This document shows, piece after piece, positions 9,957-20,873 of a stretch of 64,000 nt of DNA. The position numbers were made by a program, and so were the translations under genes. The number at the start of each line of letters is the position of its first letter. Positions within the stretch are counted from its first letter, which is position 1. This stretch comes from Eukaryota sp. TZLM1-RC (Eukaryota; Metamonada: BaSk clade). The notes beneath the pieces are model-generated. The model was not told where the DNA came from and ran no database searches. It was given only the letters and a program-made list of their open reading frames with translations. The stretch covers positions 930,001-994,000 of the forward strand of contig JAUPSS010000008.1 of NCBI GenBank assembly GCA_040285825.1, in the 5' to 3' direction.

Positions 9957-11295
9957 CTATCGATATCTTAAACTATTTGAACTAAAACTTGAATAAACCC
10001 TGTCCATATCACCATTTTTCCTTCTCCGTTCCATGGAAGATGTTTTACTTGCTGAAGATGCCGTTGGTGCTAATAAAGATGAAGAAACCCCTGTTCGACG
10101 ACGAACTTTTTTAGTGGTTTTTTTCACCTCACCAGAACTGGCAGATTTAGAACGATGCTCTTTGGATGAAGATAAGGACCCATCTCTGCTTCGTTCCATT
10201 GCTCTTACTGACCGTGAAGGAACTTCTTCCACTGGTTTCAACGTTCGAACCCTTGCTCTAGGTGAGGGTTGAATAGCAAAGAACTTGGAACTCGAGGATG
10301 ATGCTTCATCCTCAGAAGAAGATTCAAACGAAGGAACCTTTACGTCCAAAACAGGCATCACTATTGGTGTACTTTTCTTTTCCTGCTTTGGTGTGGAGAA
10401 TTGCGGAGTTGATTGATCATGATGGGAAGGAGAACTGGGGGATAGGGACACATCGGCAAGGTTCTTGTTTGCTTCTTCCTGCTGTCGTTGCCACTCTTCC
10501 TCATCCACTCCATAAGGTGCTACAGAGGGACTTTTTACTCTGAGAATAGGAGTACCAGGTGAAGATGCCCTGCGGTTGGGACTGCTCTCACCAAACTTTA
10601 TTGAAGATCTCCTTCTTTGACGTCGAATTGGTTTAAATTGGGGAAAATAGGGCCCTTCCCGAGGCTGAATTAAGCCTCCTAAACAAGTGTTCAAGTGTGT
10701 GTTAAACAAAAGCTCTCTCTCAGCTTCTCGAGAAGGAGAAAGAGGACGATCAGAGGCCTCAATTGTGCGTGAAAAGTATTCCAATTGTCGTAGAAGAGAG
10801 GGTTTAACATGTTGCAGGGAAATCTTGTATGAAAGAAACTCCTTGACAGTCTTGTAGCTCCACTTGAAGAGATCCATCAGATAGGCGGCTGTAAGGGCAA
10901 CACATCGAGAGCGACCATGTAATGAATGTATTAAAACACACTGCTCAACAGAACGGGCGGCTTTGATAAAATGGTGAACTTTACGAAGATTCCTCCCTTC
11001 CGGATCTATTATGATGCAAGAGGAATCATCACGCCAAGGAAAAGACAGATACTGAGGTAATAAACAAAATGTAGAGACAAACTTTGATGCCATGCGAGCT
11101 CCAGCGTTCATCTACCTGGCCAGAAGCACAATTAATGATATGAGTGATTTTGTTGGACGTTATAAATTCAGATCTGTATGCAGCCTCCGCACCACCAATG
11201 AAGAGACCATCTTTTATCTTATAAGCGATAACAGGTACATCCAGTAAATCATTTTGAAAGAAGTCAGACGCATAATCAGTTGCAAAGAAAGTCAT
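9957..11295 (-). CDS. Dual-specificity phosphatase-like protein with Cys-to-Ser active site (pseudophosphatase), one 31-nt intron
   Basis: The ATG at 11293-11295 and removal of the intron at 11052-11082 give 435 residues. The DUSP fold is recognisable: VIAYKIKDGLFIGG, then ITHIINCASGQV, then (across the splice) GIKYLSFPWRDD, and the signature loop VLIHSLHGRSR. The catalytic Cys of HCx5R is Ser (codon TCA at 10923-10925). The Arg is kept, so the domain could bind phospho-ligands but should not form the thiophosphate intermediate. HS-type loops of this sort also occur in other protist DUSP-like proteins, so this is probably ancestral rather than a fresh mutation. The C-terminal ~240 residues are a low-complexity, Ser/Arg/Lys-rich tail with many SP sites and a basic KKTTKKVRRR stretch, possibly for localisation or phosphorylation. 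Confidence 0.85.
11052..11082 (-). other. Spliceosomal intron, 31 nt
   Basis: On the minus strand it starts GTTTGT and ends CCTCAG, the same form as the WDR33 intron. Removal joins GIK to YLSFPW, which is the conserved strand of DUSP domains. Both unspliced frames end or lose similarity here. Confidence 0.88.
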
Positions 11296-11607
11296 GATGA
11301 TATAGATGTTGTCTATAGCAGCAAAGAAGAGGTGTCTGTGACGCAATTAGAGTAAAGTGGGATTGAGTTATTTTTGGAACAGAAGAGAGATGACTCAGAT
11401 CAAAATTAGTGTGATTTTAAATATCAATGCTTAGACCTATCTTTGGTTTTCATTTGAAATGCATACTTTCGTCAAGCATCATTCAAACTTATTCCAAGAA
11501 CTTTCATTTTTGGTGAGATTGTCCACAGACGTTCTAGAATCCTCAAATAATTGGCCACCAATCTCAGTGAGTCCATTTCTCCTCTAGAACAATACGTAGC
11601 TTTGAAG
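11296..11607. other. Intergenic, no gene seen
   Basis: Upstream region of the pseudophosphatase gene and downstream end of a Fanzor fragment. No motif could be assigned. Confidence 0.5.
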
Positions 11608-11870
11608 CTAGTTTCTTTGTGGTCTCTGGAACGCTTCTGGTCTTGTTCCATAGTAGTGCTCAATAATTGCAATTTCTATACTTGATTACATTCCGGACAA
11701 CTGAAATAGGCATTGTGAACTTTAACTTCACCATCAACTTCTCGATAGATCTTTGGGTGTAGCATCTTGCAGCAGTTCACCTTTGCAGATGTCATATATT
11801 CATCTCCGATCTTCACATTAGCAAATGAACATTGTAACAACCTGAGAAACGCCCTGCGTGGTGTTTTCAT
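11608..11870 (-). pseudogene. Fanzor zinc-knuckle family, C-terminal fragment (copy 3) lacking RuvC-III
   Basis: Minus-strand sequence gives KTPRRAFLRLLQ, then VKIGDEYMTSAKVNCCKM with the RuvC-II Glu, then CPEC of the zinc ribbon. The next match is IEIAIIEHYYGTRPEAF in another frame, ending TAG at 11608-11610. Compared with copies 1 and 2, the stretch WSRDISASRNQ carrying RuvC-III is missing, as if about 30-40 nt had been deleted. Nothing upstream of the RuvC-II region is present. It lies just downstream of copy 2 on the same strand, so it may be the end of an older insertion or a duplication. Confidence 0.72.
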
Positions 11871-12136
11871 AAATATTGTTATGTGTACTGTACTATCAAG
11901 ATGACAGTGATTCAATGCAAACGTACTGAACACAGAAGAGTCCGGTGTTGGTGAGTCCAGATGCACCATTACGGTGAATTTCTATCAAAATGCACTTCTA
12001 GCTTTTGGCCAATTCATGCAATCTTGATAGCTGTTAAGCATACTTTAGATCCATCACTATATGATATTACGATCAAATGATAGTTAAAGCAGCAACATCA
12101 CAATACGCGTACAGGTACGCAATACATAAAAAACAC

Positions 12137-13960
12137 TTATCTACGGGGTCTTCGGAACGCCTCAGGTCTTTCATAATCTTATATTGTAGTAGTGCTCACT
12201 TATGGCAATCTCCAGCTGGTTTCTGGAGGCTGAGATGTCCCTCGACCAGAGTGTCTGACATTGATGGCAAACAAACTTATCATTGTTCACCCTCCCATCA
12301 TCGTGATACACCTTTTGATTGAATACTTTACAGCAATTCGATTTGGCAGATGTGTAGAATTCATCTCCATTAGACTTCACCTATGTAAAATGTTTCTGAA
12401 TCTCCTTCAAAAAGCGCTTCCTTGGGGTTTTCACAGATTGTCTTGATGGCCATCACCTCCACTGCTAAACCAAATTTTGCTTTCTCTTCCACTAGCTATT
12501 AGTTTAATTTTTTCAATAAAATCCCATTATTCTTTTTTGCCTCCTTATAAAAAAAATCAAACTTGTTGCGCCGCAGGACTCGGCGATCTCCATTTATCAA
12601 CAGTTGGTCTAATATAGTTTTCGGACAGAACTCGGGATTGCTGATTTCTCACTGTGTCGGTACCATTGCCGTTGCCGTTGCTATTTCATACAGATATTCG
12701 CGGAAATTCTGCACGAAATAGCAATTTGGTGATGCATGGGTCAAGGCAAATGGTTGAATGATCTTTTGCCCTTGGATTTAGAACAAGACCCGAAAGTTGA
12801 TGGTCAATATTGTCATTATCTATTCTTGATCCAATTGAACACCCACACAAATGTTTGTGGTTAGGATCAATTGCACAAAATGAATATTCAATTGGATCAA
12901 CTGGAGGAGGCTCATAGGCGTCGTCGTTCTTCGACGTTGCCTTGAACGGACCTGTTGCTGAACTCTGGAGTTGCGTTTCCGACTCTTGGCAGCCATATCG
13001 TGTGTGCTACTGGCTCTGGCGGTTTCAAATTCTTTGGCTGAGCGGCGATTCTTGGTTTTCTTAGGAACTGTTGAGAATGTTACCCTGAGAGATAAATGAT
13101 CTGATGCAAGGGTATACGTGGCAAAGTGTTTTTTGTTGAAGAGCTTGAATGGGTTCCTCAGTAGTTGTCGGTTTGGATTTAAACGCAAGAATGTTGTCCA
13201 AGTTGTTGACTGAAAGAAATAAAACCTGGTGAGTAGCTTGCGGATGGAGCGAGAGCGTGTCTCTCCATTGTTTCACCCGCCATGTTTTCGAGAAAAAACA
13301 TACGTAGGCCGGCGGAGTAGATAAAAGTCATCGATTCAGCGTTCAGTTAAGTGTCAGTTTTTTCTAAGAGGGCTTGGAACCTAGCAGGATCACCTACTTG
13401 TTGGTTAAACAAATCAGTTATGTGAGCATGACGTTGCTCATACCAACCAAGTAGCTGCTCTTAAACGGCGGAATCTTTAAGAACGACAGTAGCACATCCT
13501 TTCGGAGCTGGACAGTGAAAGAAGACTGCCATTGTTTTGTAGAAGTTAAGCTTCCATACAACTGGGCCATCTGTCATTATTTAAGTCAAATTGTTCGCCA
13601 TTTGGAGTGCGCAAAAGCTTCGGATGTCAGAATGACACCAGTTGTCAGTCTTTTTATCACAACCCAGAGGGGAAAAAGGCCACTTGGTTGGGTCAGAAGC
13701 ATAAAAGAGAGCCTCGTAGAGCTCCCAGTGGTTCTCAAAGGGTCGCCACTCTGGAGGATTGACTATCATCACAATGTCCTGACATTGATACCAGAACTGT
13801 TGATGATACAACCAGTAGGCAATTTGTGGATGCATCAGTATGAAATACTGAGCAAAAAGACAGGCCAAGACACTGACAGTACGTATGTAACGAAGCTGTT
13901 GCTCCAATGCATCTCTGGCAACACTGGCAAAGAATTTGGCTGCAGCAGCAGCAAAGGTTA
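12137..13960 (-). pseudogene. Fanzor zinc-knuckle family, copy 2, broken
   Basis: Read leftward, this matches copy 1 along its length with strong divergence. Matching segments, in order, are KFFASVARDALEQQL, YWLYHQQFWYQC, DGPVVWKLNFYKTM, LGWYEQRHAHITDLFNQ, RHALAPSASYSPGF, LNPNRQLLRNPFKLFNKK, RuvC-I CAIDPNHKHLCG, IWFSSGGDG, and SRDISASRNQLEIAISEHYY with RuvC-III. It ends with TAA at 12137-12139. The N-terminal zinc knuckle of copy 1 was not found upstream. The frame is broken by TAA codons at 13581, 13461, 13347 and 13179 (lowest coordinates) and by later frameshifts, including the RuvC-I to RuvC-II region. The copies are too diverged to be a recent duplication, so two separate insertions of one lineage are likely. 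Confidence 0.75.
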
Positions 13961-16398
13961 TCTATTTTTCAGGACGCCTAACTTCTTAAGGGAGTACTCA
14001 GCCTCGACGTGGCAACTTTGGATTTGCCATTGGAGTGGGGATGTCAGTCGAGAAAAGATCATACAGTCAACGATAATACTTCATTTATTCATTTATTCAC
14101 AACTTCTTGTATCTATCAAAAAATGAACATCAGCAAAATGATAAATAAGCACAATAATACGTGATACTCAAGTTGCCACAATTATTTTCTTTCTTGAAAA
14201 AGTTACAGTTGCAGAAGTTGTTTTAGGTGATAACAGTAGCATATTCAACCAAGGGAACGTGTTGTTTCAATGAGTTCGTATAAAGTTTTTTCTCTTTAGA
14301 AATTGAATTCACAAAATTGAAGTTATTCTATAAATTATATGTAAAATTGACCATTGTGAACAGTCGACGTTTTTTCAATAATCAGATAAATTTTAAAGTC
14401 AATTTTTTAAAACAAAAACAGCAAAAGACAAATTAACCTAACATGGACAATACAACCAAACTCATTGATCGACTTTCGGCCGTAACACTTTTTAGCAAAA
14501 TAATTGAAACAGATCGAGATTTCAATGATGGCTGCTGAATTGTCAGAATTTACAAGGGTCAACTATCTGAAATTCATTTAAAATTAGTTCACCCAATTCA
14601 CATCACCTTCTTCAACGACTGATATTAGCAGATGTCCATTTCTTCTTTACACCAAAACCTACAATAAACCATGGTATTACAAGAACGCCTATTGTTCCAT
14701 AAAGCTAAGCCTTTCCAATTCACTTAACCTTTCTTAGAACCTGAAAACATCAATGCTTAGAAAACTTAAAAACATTCACCGAACTACTGTGGGTCGACCA
14801 GCCTAAATTCAGTCTACATATTGTTGATAACATAAACACAGAAGTCATGATTCGGTTATTTTTGAAGTTATTTTTGTTCATTTTTCCAGTTTTGAAGAAT
14901 TTAACCTAAAAGAAAGATGATTTCTTTTTCGTTGTTTTTTGTTCCCAAACAATTTGCCAAATCATCTGACTTGTAAATTGAAAAACCTTTATTGCTTACT
15001 CATCTTTTCAACTGTAAAGATTATATTACATTTAGAAGTAGATTAAATGATAGTGTGAGAGACCAAATTTATGTTAAGTGCACATCTTATTTGTTCAATA
15101 TCACTAAGGGTGTGAACGGTTTTTCTTGTTTCATTTTTTGAGTTTTCTGTTGTGGGTTCAATGTTCCTATGATTACTTTGATCTGGTTCTCCATTAATGC
15201 AAAAGGGAAACCAAACTGATATATTCAATAGAAGAATAAATAATTTAATGACGTGTTAGTTACTCAAGGAAACAATTTTTGAGAAGAGTTCATTTGGAAA
15301 TAGCGCAAATTGGCTTAAACACTGGTTAATGTGTGTTAGAGAAACGAGGTTTGGCTCTGAAAAGACAACAAATTGACATTTCGATTGTTCGGTGATGTTC
15401 CTTCTTGATGTCTTTGACCAGATGAGCTAATTGGTCGTTATGTTATTAAGAGATTGTCTTCAAAAAGACATTTGAAAGTGCAAAATTACTGATGTTATGT
15501 GGTCCTCAGGACATAACTTTTCTCACAAACATTTTTTTGATAAGAACTCAGGATAGAATTTTCACTGAGGCTAATGACTTCCAACAGTCAATCCAACAGC
15601 TTGGCTAGGACATATGAAATTCGACCTTAATTGAGATTGTATTTAGTCATAATAAACAGAGATGTAAGATGATAAGATTAGACGGAAAACGGACCAAACC
15701 GAAATGACAAAGTACAATGAATATGTCTTTGCAATTAATCTATTTTGATAGATTTTAAGCAAGGTTTTAACAAAAAAAGAATCGTGACTAAAAAAGCCAT
15801 AATTTTCAGAATATATGTGCCTGTTTTCACGACACCTTCACATTATTAATTATTTATTCATTAAGACCTCTTAAGGATTTACATTTCGATATTTAACTAG
15901 TGGTCACCCAACACATCGTATCTGGTTCAGAAAGTAATTATCAAAAGATATCGACTGTTAGGAAATTGATAATCACTAAAATTGCATAAGCTCAAACTTT
16001 CCTCTTCAGATTCACAGCAATAAAGAACTAGGTGTTTGGAAATAGATGTTGAAAACTAATTATCTGGAAATTCTGCTTACAATTTTAGAAAATTAAGGAG
16101 GAAAATGAGCTGTTGATTGACACAGATTTGGATAATTAAATATCAAGGTTTTTTTTTGATGTATTGTCCAGAATCGAATTTTATGTAGTACACTAATGGT
16201 TTGATCTATTACTGAGTAGTAACCAGCTATACAATTCTAGAATGATCACTTAGTATTTGGCTCTATTCTTCAACAAAAGGAATTGAAAACTAGAACAGAC
16301 AATTTGGTGACGTCATAAGGAGAAATTTGATAAAGGAAATCATGAATAAAAGGAAAAGAATTAGAGAAATAATTTATTTAAATGATAATCCAGACGAA
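13961..16398. other. 2.4-kb AT-rich stretch, no gene seen
   Basis: No supported coding frame; the longest open frame (15043-15228, minus, 61 codons) has no features. A short imperfect hairpin lies near 15491-15515 (GTTATGTGGTCCT facing AGGACATAAC). The stretch may be decayed mobile DNA beyond recognition. Confidence 0.5.
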
Positions 16399-18651
16399 TT
16401 AAAGGTCCTTACTTTGAATCTCAATCATTCCTTGTGCATCCATAACGAATGACTCAGCCATTTGATGACTGACATTTAAGACAAAGGACAAAGTAGAAAC
16501 ATCAGAAGAAGCCAATTCATCGAGATTGGATATCGAATTCTTGATCAACCGCCGTACCCTAGAAGGACCCAACCCGGAAATTTTTAAAAGAGGGTTGTCC
16601 AAGAGGTCATCCTTAGCACCAGTTTGTAATCTTTTAGATAATTGACTGAATGCAAAAGATAAGATGTTCCAATTGAGGGCCTTTGAAAAAGTAGCCAACA
16701 TCGATGCTCTTAAAGATGCAGTTTCCTGGAGATTTTCTAAGGAACTCAATGAACACCCAAATTTGACAGACAACTCTTTCAAGCAATATTCGTTGGCTAT
16801 GTAATTGAGTATCACAGCCAAGATACATCTATGTACTGCTTGGTGCTTTTGTTGATTGAGGTCCATTCTTTTGCCAGTAACTATCTTGGAGAACAACTTC
16901 AGATCCACACCCAATTTTTCACACAAAATCATTCGATTCTGATTAAACAAACTGACTTCATCTAACATAGCAAAATAGAAATCAGAACTTTGAAGGTGAC
17001 CAACATTCATTGAGATTGTGCTCGAAAGAAAGCAGAGATGAAAGTCATCAGTTAAGCACAGTGAACGGCGAGCTGCTTCTAGTTCTTTCTCAATTACTAC
17101 AGCTTCTGTGGGAGCTATATGGGACAAACCAGAGGCAAAACCCAGAGGTGTTAGTTCAAACTGTGCACTGTGCTCATCAAATGTAACAATATGCTTTTCG
17201 ATTAGTTGACTTATTGTTGATTTAAATAAAGATGATGACGACTCCTTACCATTGCACGTGTAATACAATGTACATCTGATAAAACGTCTCAAGTCCGTTG
17301 GAGAAGAAGCTATTCCATTCGAAATGATCTCAGCAATAAAAGTCTCAAGAAGCAATGGACAAATTCCAAAGTTTGAGGTACACGAACCCACGGGTTCATT
17401 CAAAACAGTACAAATCGAATCAAAAGTAGTAGTATTTGCAATTAAATAACAATCACCCCTCGAATGTAAGGTTTTTGATCTCCCAGCTCTCCCCGCCATT
17501 TGGGTTAATTCGCTTCGACTAAGAGGACGAATTCCAATGAAAGGACTAGTGATAATCACAAATCTACAAGGCAAATCTACTCCAGCAGACAGAGAGCTTG
17601 TTGCCACGATAACTTTCAAATAACCTTGTAAAAACAACTGTTCAACAGCCATTTTATCTGATGAACAAAGTCCTGAATGGTGAAAACCAACAGAATTGGC
17701 GATGACGGTTGCCAATAATTGATTGTGTATCTCGAATTGATTTGGCAAAAACGCAGTGCTATTTCCACAATATCTTGACAGAAATTCAGCAAAATTCTCC
17801 GCGCTTTTTTTAGTGGGGACAAAGATTAAGCAAGTCTCGTCTCTATGTAAGTTTAATAAAGACAACAATTGTTCCTTTATCGTAATTGGTTTTGTAATAT
17901 CCAGTTCTTTAAAACAATCTAATTGATCATTAAATAGCTTCTCATTCCTCAAAATTGAATAGAACAAAGGAATAGATCTTTCATTGTGGACAAAGAGTTG
18001 AGCTTGAAGCCATTGAGCCACTGTTTCCAAGTTTCCAATTGTTGCACTAAACCCATAAATTCTGCAATCACTGAAATAGTATAAAACCTTGGCGATTAAA
18101 ATCTCCAGCAAGGCACCTCTTTCTAGGCCATCACTAACAAGTTGAAGCTCATCAACACATACACAACCAACTAACCCCGATCGATCGGACTGGGAATCTT
18201 TGGAGTATTCATTTGCAAAGTGATTGATGATAGAATTAGCCTTTTCAATGGTCGACACCACCACACAGGGCTGAGAAGGCAACGGAAGGGTTCCTAAATT
18301 ACTATAGAAAGGAAGCAAAGGAATGTTGAGTAAACGGCACAGGGGTCGGAGACTTTCCATACGTTGGGAAGCGAGAGCGACGAACGGGAGAATGACTATA
18401 GATGAGGTATTTCTCCTTACCACGTTGCTAAGCATGAGAAGATCCCCCAACAGAGTCTTTCCAGAACCTGTAGGGAAGCTTATAAGACCATTCTTAGCAA
18501 AGGATAGAATAGCTTGAGAGGTAAGAAATGTTTGTTGACAAGGAAGCAGTGTGTTAATTCCAACACTGTTGAGGTAATCGAGGAGGCAGTCGAGACTTAG
18601 TGACACTAACACATCTGTAAGACCACCATGATGAAGACCAGGACAAGTCAT
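16399..18651 (-). CDS. HELQ: HELQ/Hel308-type superfamily 2 DNA helicase with a DELQ box
   Basis: HELQ/Hel308 helicases unwind stalled forks and act in crosslink repair. The first in-frame ATG is at 18649-18651, giving 750 residues; an upstream in-frame stop excludes a longer start in this exon. Motifs in order are Q-motif-like LPCQQTFL, Walker A FPTGSGKT (about residue 60), motif II VDELQLV (about 167), SATIGN (motif III) and LIFVPTKKSAE. They continue with VGFHHSGL, VATSSLSAGVDLPCRFVII (motif V) and QMAGRAGR (motif VI). A winged-helix and ratchet region follow, then a helix-hairpin-helix (ISGLGPSRVRRL) near residue 695. The usual motif II is DEIH or DELH; here His is Gln. The size fits Hel308 or the HELQ core without the long animal N-terminus. 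A helicase-only relative of POLQ is the alternative. Confidence 0.88.
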   Translation of the reverse strand: MTCPGLHHGGLTDVLVSLSLDCLLDYLNSVGINTLLPCQQTFLTSQAILSFAKNGLISFPTGSGKTLLGDLLMLSNVVRRNTSSIVILPFVALASQRMESLRPLCRLLNIPLLPFYSNLGTLPLPSQPCVVVSTIEKANSIINHFANEYSKDSQSDRSGLVGCVCVDELQLVSDGLERGALLEILIAKVLYYFSDCRIYGFSATIGNLETVAQWLQAQLFVHNERSIPLFYSILRNEKLFNDQLDCFKELDITKPITIKEQLLSLLNLHRDETCLIFVPTKKSAENFAEFLSRYCGNSTAFLPNQFEIHNQLLATVIANSVGFHHSGLCSSDKMAVEQLFLQGYLKVIVATSSLSAGVDLPCRFVIITSPFIGIRPLSRSELTQMAGRAGRSKTLHSRGDCYLIANTTTFDSICTVLNEPVGSCTSNFGICPLLLETFIAEIISNGIASSPTDLRRFIRCTLYYTCNGKESSSSLFKSTISQLIEKHIVTFDEHSAQFELTPLGFASGLSHIAPTEAVVIEKELEAARRSLCLTDDFHLCFLSSTISMNVGHLQSSDFYFAMLDEVSLFNQNRMILCEKLGVDLKLFSKIVTGKRMDLNQQKHQAVHRCILAVILNYIANEYCLKELSVKFGCSLSSLENLQETASLRASMLATFSKALNWNILSFAFSQLSKRLQTGAKDDLLDNPLLKISGLGPSRVRRLIKNSISNLDELASSDVSTLSFVLNVSHQMAESFVMDAQGMIEIQSKDL

Positions 18652-19136
18652 GAAGCACACATAACAAGGATGACTTTGCAGGGATTACGTTGCAGGCAAT
18701 TATAGTGTTAAAATCTGGAAAAAAAGCTTTTAATCGTCAATTGATTCGCCTTTTCTTTCGACAGTGTTCGCTTGTCCAGTGTGCAACATTTAATGTTCTG
18801 CTATATAGTAGTAACAATAATAGATAACTATAAGGTAAAATAATTCATTTTCAGGTTTCTGTTTCCATCTAATAACAATCAAATAATATTGATTGAATCA
18901 GTAGAAATAGAAAAGCACAAAACGTCATTATTATCAAATGAATGAACAAAAGAAAATGGCTAATAACTATAGTGAATTTGAGCTTTGTCATCCGGAAATG
19001 TCATTGATGATCACCAGAAAACACTTAATTTAAGCAGGTGGCATTGTCAAGACTGAAAAGTACCATATCTCCTTGCTTAAATTTTGTGATTGAAAGTAAT
19101 ACTAAGGTCAATTTATTTTGAATCTGAGATCATCCT
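18652..19136. other. Intergenic, no gene seen
   Basis: Upstream region of the helicase gene and 3' region of the next minus-strand gene. No motif could be assigned. Confidence 0.55.
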
Positions 19137-19826
19137 TCAGGTTAACAGCCCAAACACAAAGAACTCTGCTGCAATTCGAAGTTTTGACAATGCATCAGCA
19201 GACGATGACCCAAAAGAACCTTTCTGTTTTGATGGATACCTGACTTTTAAACAATTTTTACAACTCCATTGATCAGAATCAACAGGCGAATTTGAAACAA
19301 GACCAGCGCAAGCACTTGCCAATACCACACTGATTGGTTTTGATAGAACTCTAGTATGAGTTCTTATAAAGTCGAAACTGAAGCCTTGAAGTATATTGTT
19401 CACTAAATTTGTACATTGTAATTCTCGATCGGCTGTTATAAATGAACTCATCGCACCGGATAAACCTCCTCTTAAGCCGGGAGCTATGTTGTGCAGCAGA
19501 CCATTGCAAGAACTGTAATAAGTAGAGATCCAAGCCGATCTTGTCAGAAGATCACGTATAGGAGAAGTTTCTGCTTTTGTCCTTGTTAGGACCTTTTTTA
19601 AGAAGTACTTGCCTACTCGATAATAAGGTGATTGTACTGATCGCTGAAGAAAAACCACTGTTGGTATAGACTGATAAATGAGAGTAGCTACACTGGAAGC
19701 CACTAGGCCTTTGACGAAAGAAGATGGGTATATCTGCTGCATTTGTGGCTGATAAAACCGTTTTCCCTCAATGATCCTAAACAAAAATAATTCATTTTGT
19801 GTCTTCATAAACTTGCTAAATATCAT
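19137..19826 (-). CDS. Hypothetical protein, possibly a divergent mitochondrial-carrier-like membrane protein
   Basis: An ATG at 19824-19826 starts 229 residues. There are three loosely similar hydrophobic/Gly segments: FVKGLVASSVATLIYQSIP (about residue 37), GLRGGLSGAMSSFITADREL (about 117) and VVLASACAGLVSNSPVD (about 167). The last ends in a P-x-D pattern. Three such units with Pro or acidic ends are vaguely like mitochondrial carriers, but the family signature PxDxxKxR is not clean in any of them. I do not recognise the gene with confidence. Short introns could also be hidden here, for example a TTTGTTTAG acceptor near the start, so the exact exon structure is open. Confidence 0.4.
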   Translation of the reverse strand: MIFSKFMKTQNELFLFRIIEGKRFYQPQMQQIYPSSFVKGLVASSVATLIYQSIPTVVFLQRSVQSPYYRVGKYFLKKVLTRTKAETSPIRDLLTRSAWISTYYSSCNGLLHNIAPGLRGGLSGAMSSFITADRELQCTNLVNNILQGFSFDFIRTHTRVLSKPISVVLASACAGLVSNSPVDSDQWSCKNCLKVRYPSKQKGSFGSSSADALSKLRIAAEFFVFGLLT

Positions 19827-20696
19827 ATAGTTTCTTTCTATTGGTACACAATTTCACTTCACCTTATTGTCCACGCACTATCCTCAACAAAACCCAGAAG
19901 TTGTTGACGTTATGAACGAATTTGTTTCTTCTATACTATTCTATTTTTTTGAAAAAGGTAGCAAGATACTTTCTGGCACGGCAGTCACGTCTTGAGTAAA
20001 TTGAACGATTACTTTGTACAGCTGGTTTGAACCCCACAGTTTTACAATTCGCCCCGAAACAATTTAAGGGACTTTGCCTTGTGAATCCGCATGAAGGAGT
20101 CGAAGAAATGTTGTATAAGCTGTTGTAGAGAGGTACAGTTCAAATGTTTTTTGAGAAGTAATTTAGTAATAGTAGTTAGTAATTAATTATTTAGTGATAG
20201 TGTAATAGAACATTTTTTGTTGAAAAAGTGAACAATTTGTGTCAGAAAAGCGAGGTTTAAAAATGCAACACAGTCAGGTTTTAATTTGGTCTTTTCAACT
20301 GAGTTGAAATTTCCAAACCTAACGGTGTACTTAAACGACTTGATCTGGGTATAAATCAATCAGACTTTGGTAACAGTTTATATGTCGATAATGGAGATTT
20401 AAGTTTCCACCACTAGATTTTAAGGAAATATTTCTCATTAACTGGCTCAGAACAATGGAATGATTTAGAAAAGTCATTGTTGATTAATGAATCTGTTGTT
20501 CCTTTCACCAATTACAGTTGTGTCTATTGACCCTTGTTTTGTCTATATTGAAAAGTCAGTTAATTCTACACTTCATAATCCCCGTTCAAATACTGAATTT
20601 TTTAAAGGCAACGAGTAAAACGTTTATCGAAATTGTTTAAGCAATAGCATGCAGAATACATATATAAGATACGTTTTATTAAAAAAATTGTTTTTC
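19827..20696. other. Intergenic, no gene seen
   Basis: AT-rich spacer left of the retrotransposon insertion. No coding frame or RNA gene could be supported. Confidence 0.55.
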
Positions 20697-20873
20697 CTAG
20701 TAACAATCAATGTGAAATACTGAGCTTGCAACACTTTCAAGCCACCGTTCATTGTGTTTTGAATCAATATACTCGATCAAACAATTATGCCCAAGATTCT
20801 TTAGCAGAAAATATGCAGTACGAGCAGTTGACAGCCTAAAATGCCAATTCTTTGCAGAAGGGTTGAATTTTAG
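20697..20873 (-). pseudogene. ORF fragment interrupted by the LTR retrotransposon
   Basis: The minus strand encodes about 57 residues ending TAG at 20697, including AYFLLKNLGHNCLIEYIDS and WLESVASSVFHI, which look like folded protein. The frame is cut at 20873 by the 5' LTR. When the element and one target-site copy are removed, the same frame continues on the far side (27787 to about 27870) for about 35 codons, apart from one TGA. The family is unknown. It may be a host gene fragment or an older mobile-element gene. Confidence 0.4.
20870..20873. repeat. Target-site duplication TTAG, left copy
   Basis: TTAG directly precedes the TG of the 5' LTR and is repeated at 27783-27786 directly after the CA of the 3' LTR. 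Confidence 0.75.

Noticed and set aside
13515-14126. A 203-codon open frame on the plus strand.
   Set aside because: It lies opposite Fanzor copy 2, whose minus-strand similarity to copy 1 explains the sequence. The plus-strand product has no recognisable features.
20020-20045. GGTTTGAACCCC resembling a tRNA T-arm.
   Set aside because: The loop does not fit TTCRA and no anticodon or D-arm could be folded around it.
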